This document shows positions 5,509-6,006 of a stretch of DNA of 6,006 nucleotides, one piece after another. Source of the DNA: an uncultured Selenomonadales bacterium (GTDB lineage Bacteria; Bacillota; Negativicutes; Selenomonadales; Selenomonadaceae); contig CAMNLS010000090.1 of the NCBI GenBank assembly GCA_946543495.1, forward strand, positions 1-6,006, written 5' to 3'. Within the stretch, counting starts at the first letter, position 1. Each line of letters starts with the position of its first letter. Under the pieces are notes generated by a model. That model made no database searches and was not told the DNA's origin. It worked only from the letters and a program-made list of their open reading frames with translations. The translations under genes were made by a program, and so were the position numbers.

Positions 5509-6006
5509 AAACTAATCGCCTCCAGTTTGCTTATATAAAGTGCACGAAACTTTTCAAAAGAACCAAGCCCGTCCCGAATCACACGAACTTTATAACCTAT
5601 AGCACCCAATTTGTCAAACCAACCGCCCACAATGTCTTTATCGACGTGCACGCCGCCATTAAACAGGAGCGGAGCTAGCAAAATTTTTTCTGCATGTGAG
5701 GCTTTCAATCTCTTAGCAACGTCTTCAAAGTTCGGTGTGTCAGTCTCCTCAATAACCCCGATATGAACTCTGTCGCCCGTCAATCGTTGAAGACGTTCAT
5801 AAATAGGATTGTGTCTGTGCGGCGAGCCGTGCCCGATTAAAATCAAATCCTCATCCGCGTTGCGCTTAAAGCAATCAAGTATCGTCGGCAAGACTTCTTC
5901 CAACGAATCACTCATTAGCGGCGGAATTATTTCAACGTCCTCTGCCGCGCAAATTTTTATTTTGTTGTCGAACTCTTCGCCGGGCGTTAAATGCGTTGGT
6001 AATAAG
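5505..6006 (-). CDS. CbiK-like sirohydrochlorin cobaltochelatase family protein, C-terminal part (5' end outside window)
   Basis: The frame is open to the window edge, giving 166 visible residues with no stop. An internal ATG at 5915 has no good ribosome site and sits within conserved sequence, so the gene continues past 6006. The visible start, LLPTHLTPGEEFDNK, resembles the segment linking the two halves of CbiK. The C-terminal half carries the metal-site pattern: LIGHGSPHRHN (His about 59), a Glu in VIEETDTP (about 86-87), and His120 in FNGGVHVDKD, corresponding to the HGxxH / E / GDH pattern of CbiK. LKASHAEKILLAPLL and VIRDGLGSFEKFRALYI complete the fold. CbiK inserts cobalt into sirohydrochlorin during anaerobic B12 synthesis; a related chelatase role with another metal is possible. 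No B12 or heme neighbour is visible. Its stop overlaps the ddhA start, so it is co-transcribed with a sugar operon. Confidence 0.85.
   Translation of the reverse strand, partial: LLPTHLTPGEEFDNKIKICAAEDVEIIPPLMSDSLEEVLPTILDCFKRNADEDLILIGHGSPHRHNPIYERLQRLTGDRVHIGVIEETDTPNFEDVAKRLKASHAEKILLAPLLFNGGVHVDKDIVGGWFDKLGAIGYKVRVIRDGLGSFEKFRALYISKLEAISF
5519..5523 (-). promoter_or_regulatory. Ribosome binding site for the TTG start of ddhA
   Basis: GGAGG on the minus strand, ten bases before the TTG codon at 5508 and inside the 3' end of the chelatase gene. It is the main sequence support for a TTG start, because no in-frame ATG is available close to the conserved N-terminus. Confidence 0.65.

Overview
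The window holds a compact, minus-strand sugar-nucleotide operon that runs into a bidirectional terminator. On the far side of that terminator, pointing the opposite way, is the 3' part of a tRNA-Leu gene. Reading the minus strand from the right edge, the order is: a CbiK-like metal chelatase (5' end cut by the window), glucose-1-phosphate cytidylyltransferase (ddhA/rfbF), CDP-glucose 4,6-dehydratase (ddhB/rfbG), the PLP/[2Fe-2S] 3-dehydratase E1 (ddhC/rfbH), an RmlC-fold sugar epimerase, an extended SDR (probably a 4-ketoreductase), a small membrane protein of unknown family, and a DUF192 protein.

Pathway reading: the three ddh enzymes convert glucose-1-phosphate through CDP-glucose and CDP-4-keto-6-deoxyglucose to the 3,6-dideoxy-4-keto intermediate. 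A following RmlC-like epimerase plus an SDR reductase is the gene set expected for an L-configured 3,6-dideoxyhexose of the CDP-ascarylose type, rather than paratose, abequose or tyvelose. This end product is inferred from gene content. No E3-type reductase (ddhD), glycosyltransferase or flippase is visible here.

Layout: the genes are packed with 4-bp stop/start overlaps (TTGA, ATGA, ATGA) or gaps of 13 bp or less, and most have a clear Shine-Dalgarno inside or at the end of the preceding gene. This suggests one transcript and translational coupling. No promoter for the operon is in the window; it must lie beyond position 6006. The only non-coding stretch is about 55-189. It holds a degenerate tandem repeat built on the tRNA 3' end (CGGCACCA at 47, 87 and 127, exactly 40 bp apart), two small hairpins each followed by GCGGATTGAAA, and the terminator.

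Organism: bacterial. Dideoxyhexoses of this kind usually decorate LPS O-antigens, so a cell with an outer membrane is likely. Strong GGAGG ribosome sites, a TTG start, moderate GC and the anaerobic-type CbiK chelatase would suit a diderm Firmicute (Negativicutes such as the Selenomonas group). This is a low-confidence guess from overall style, not from a marker gene.
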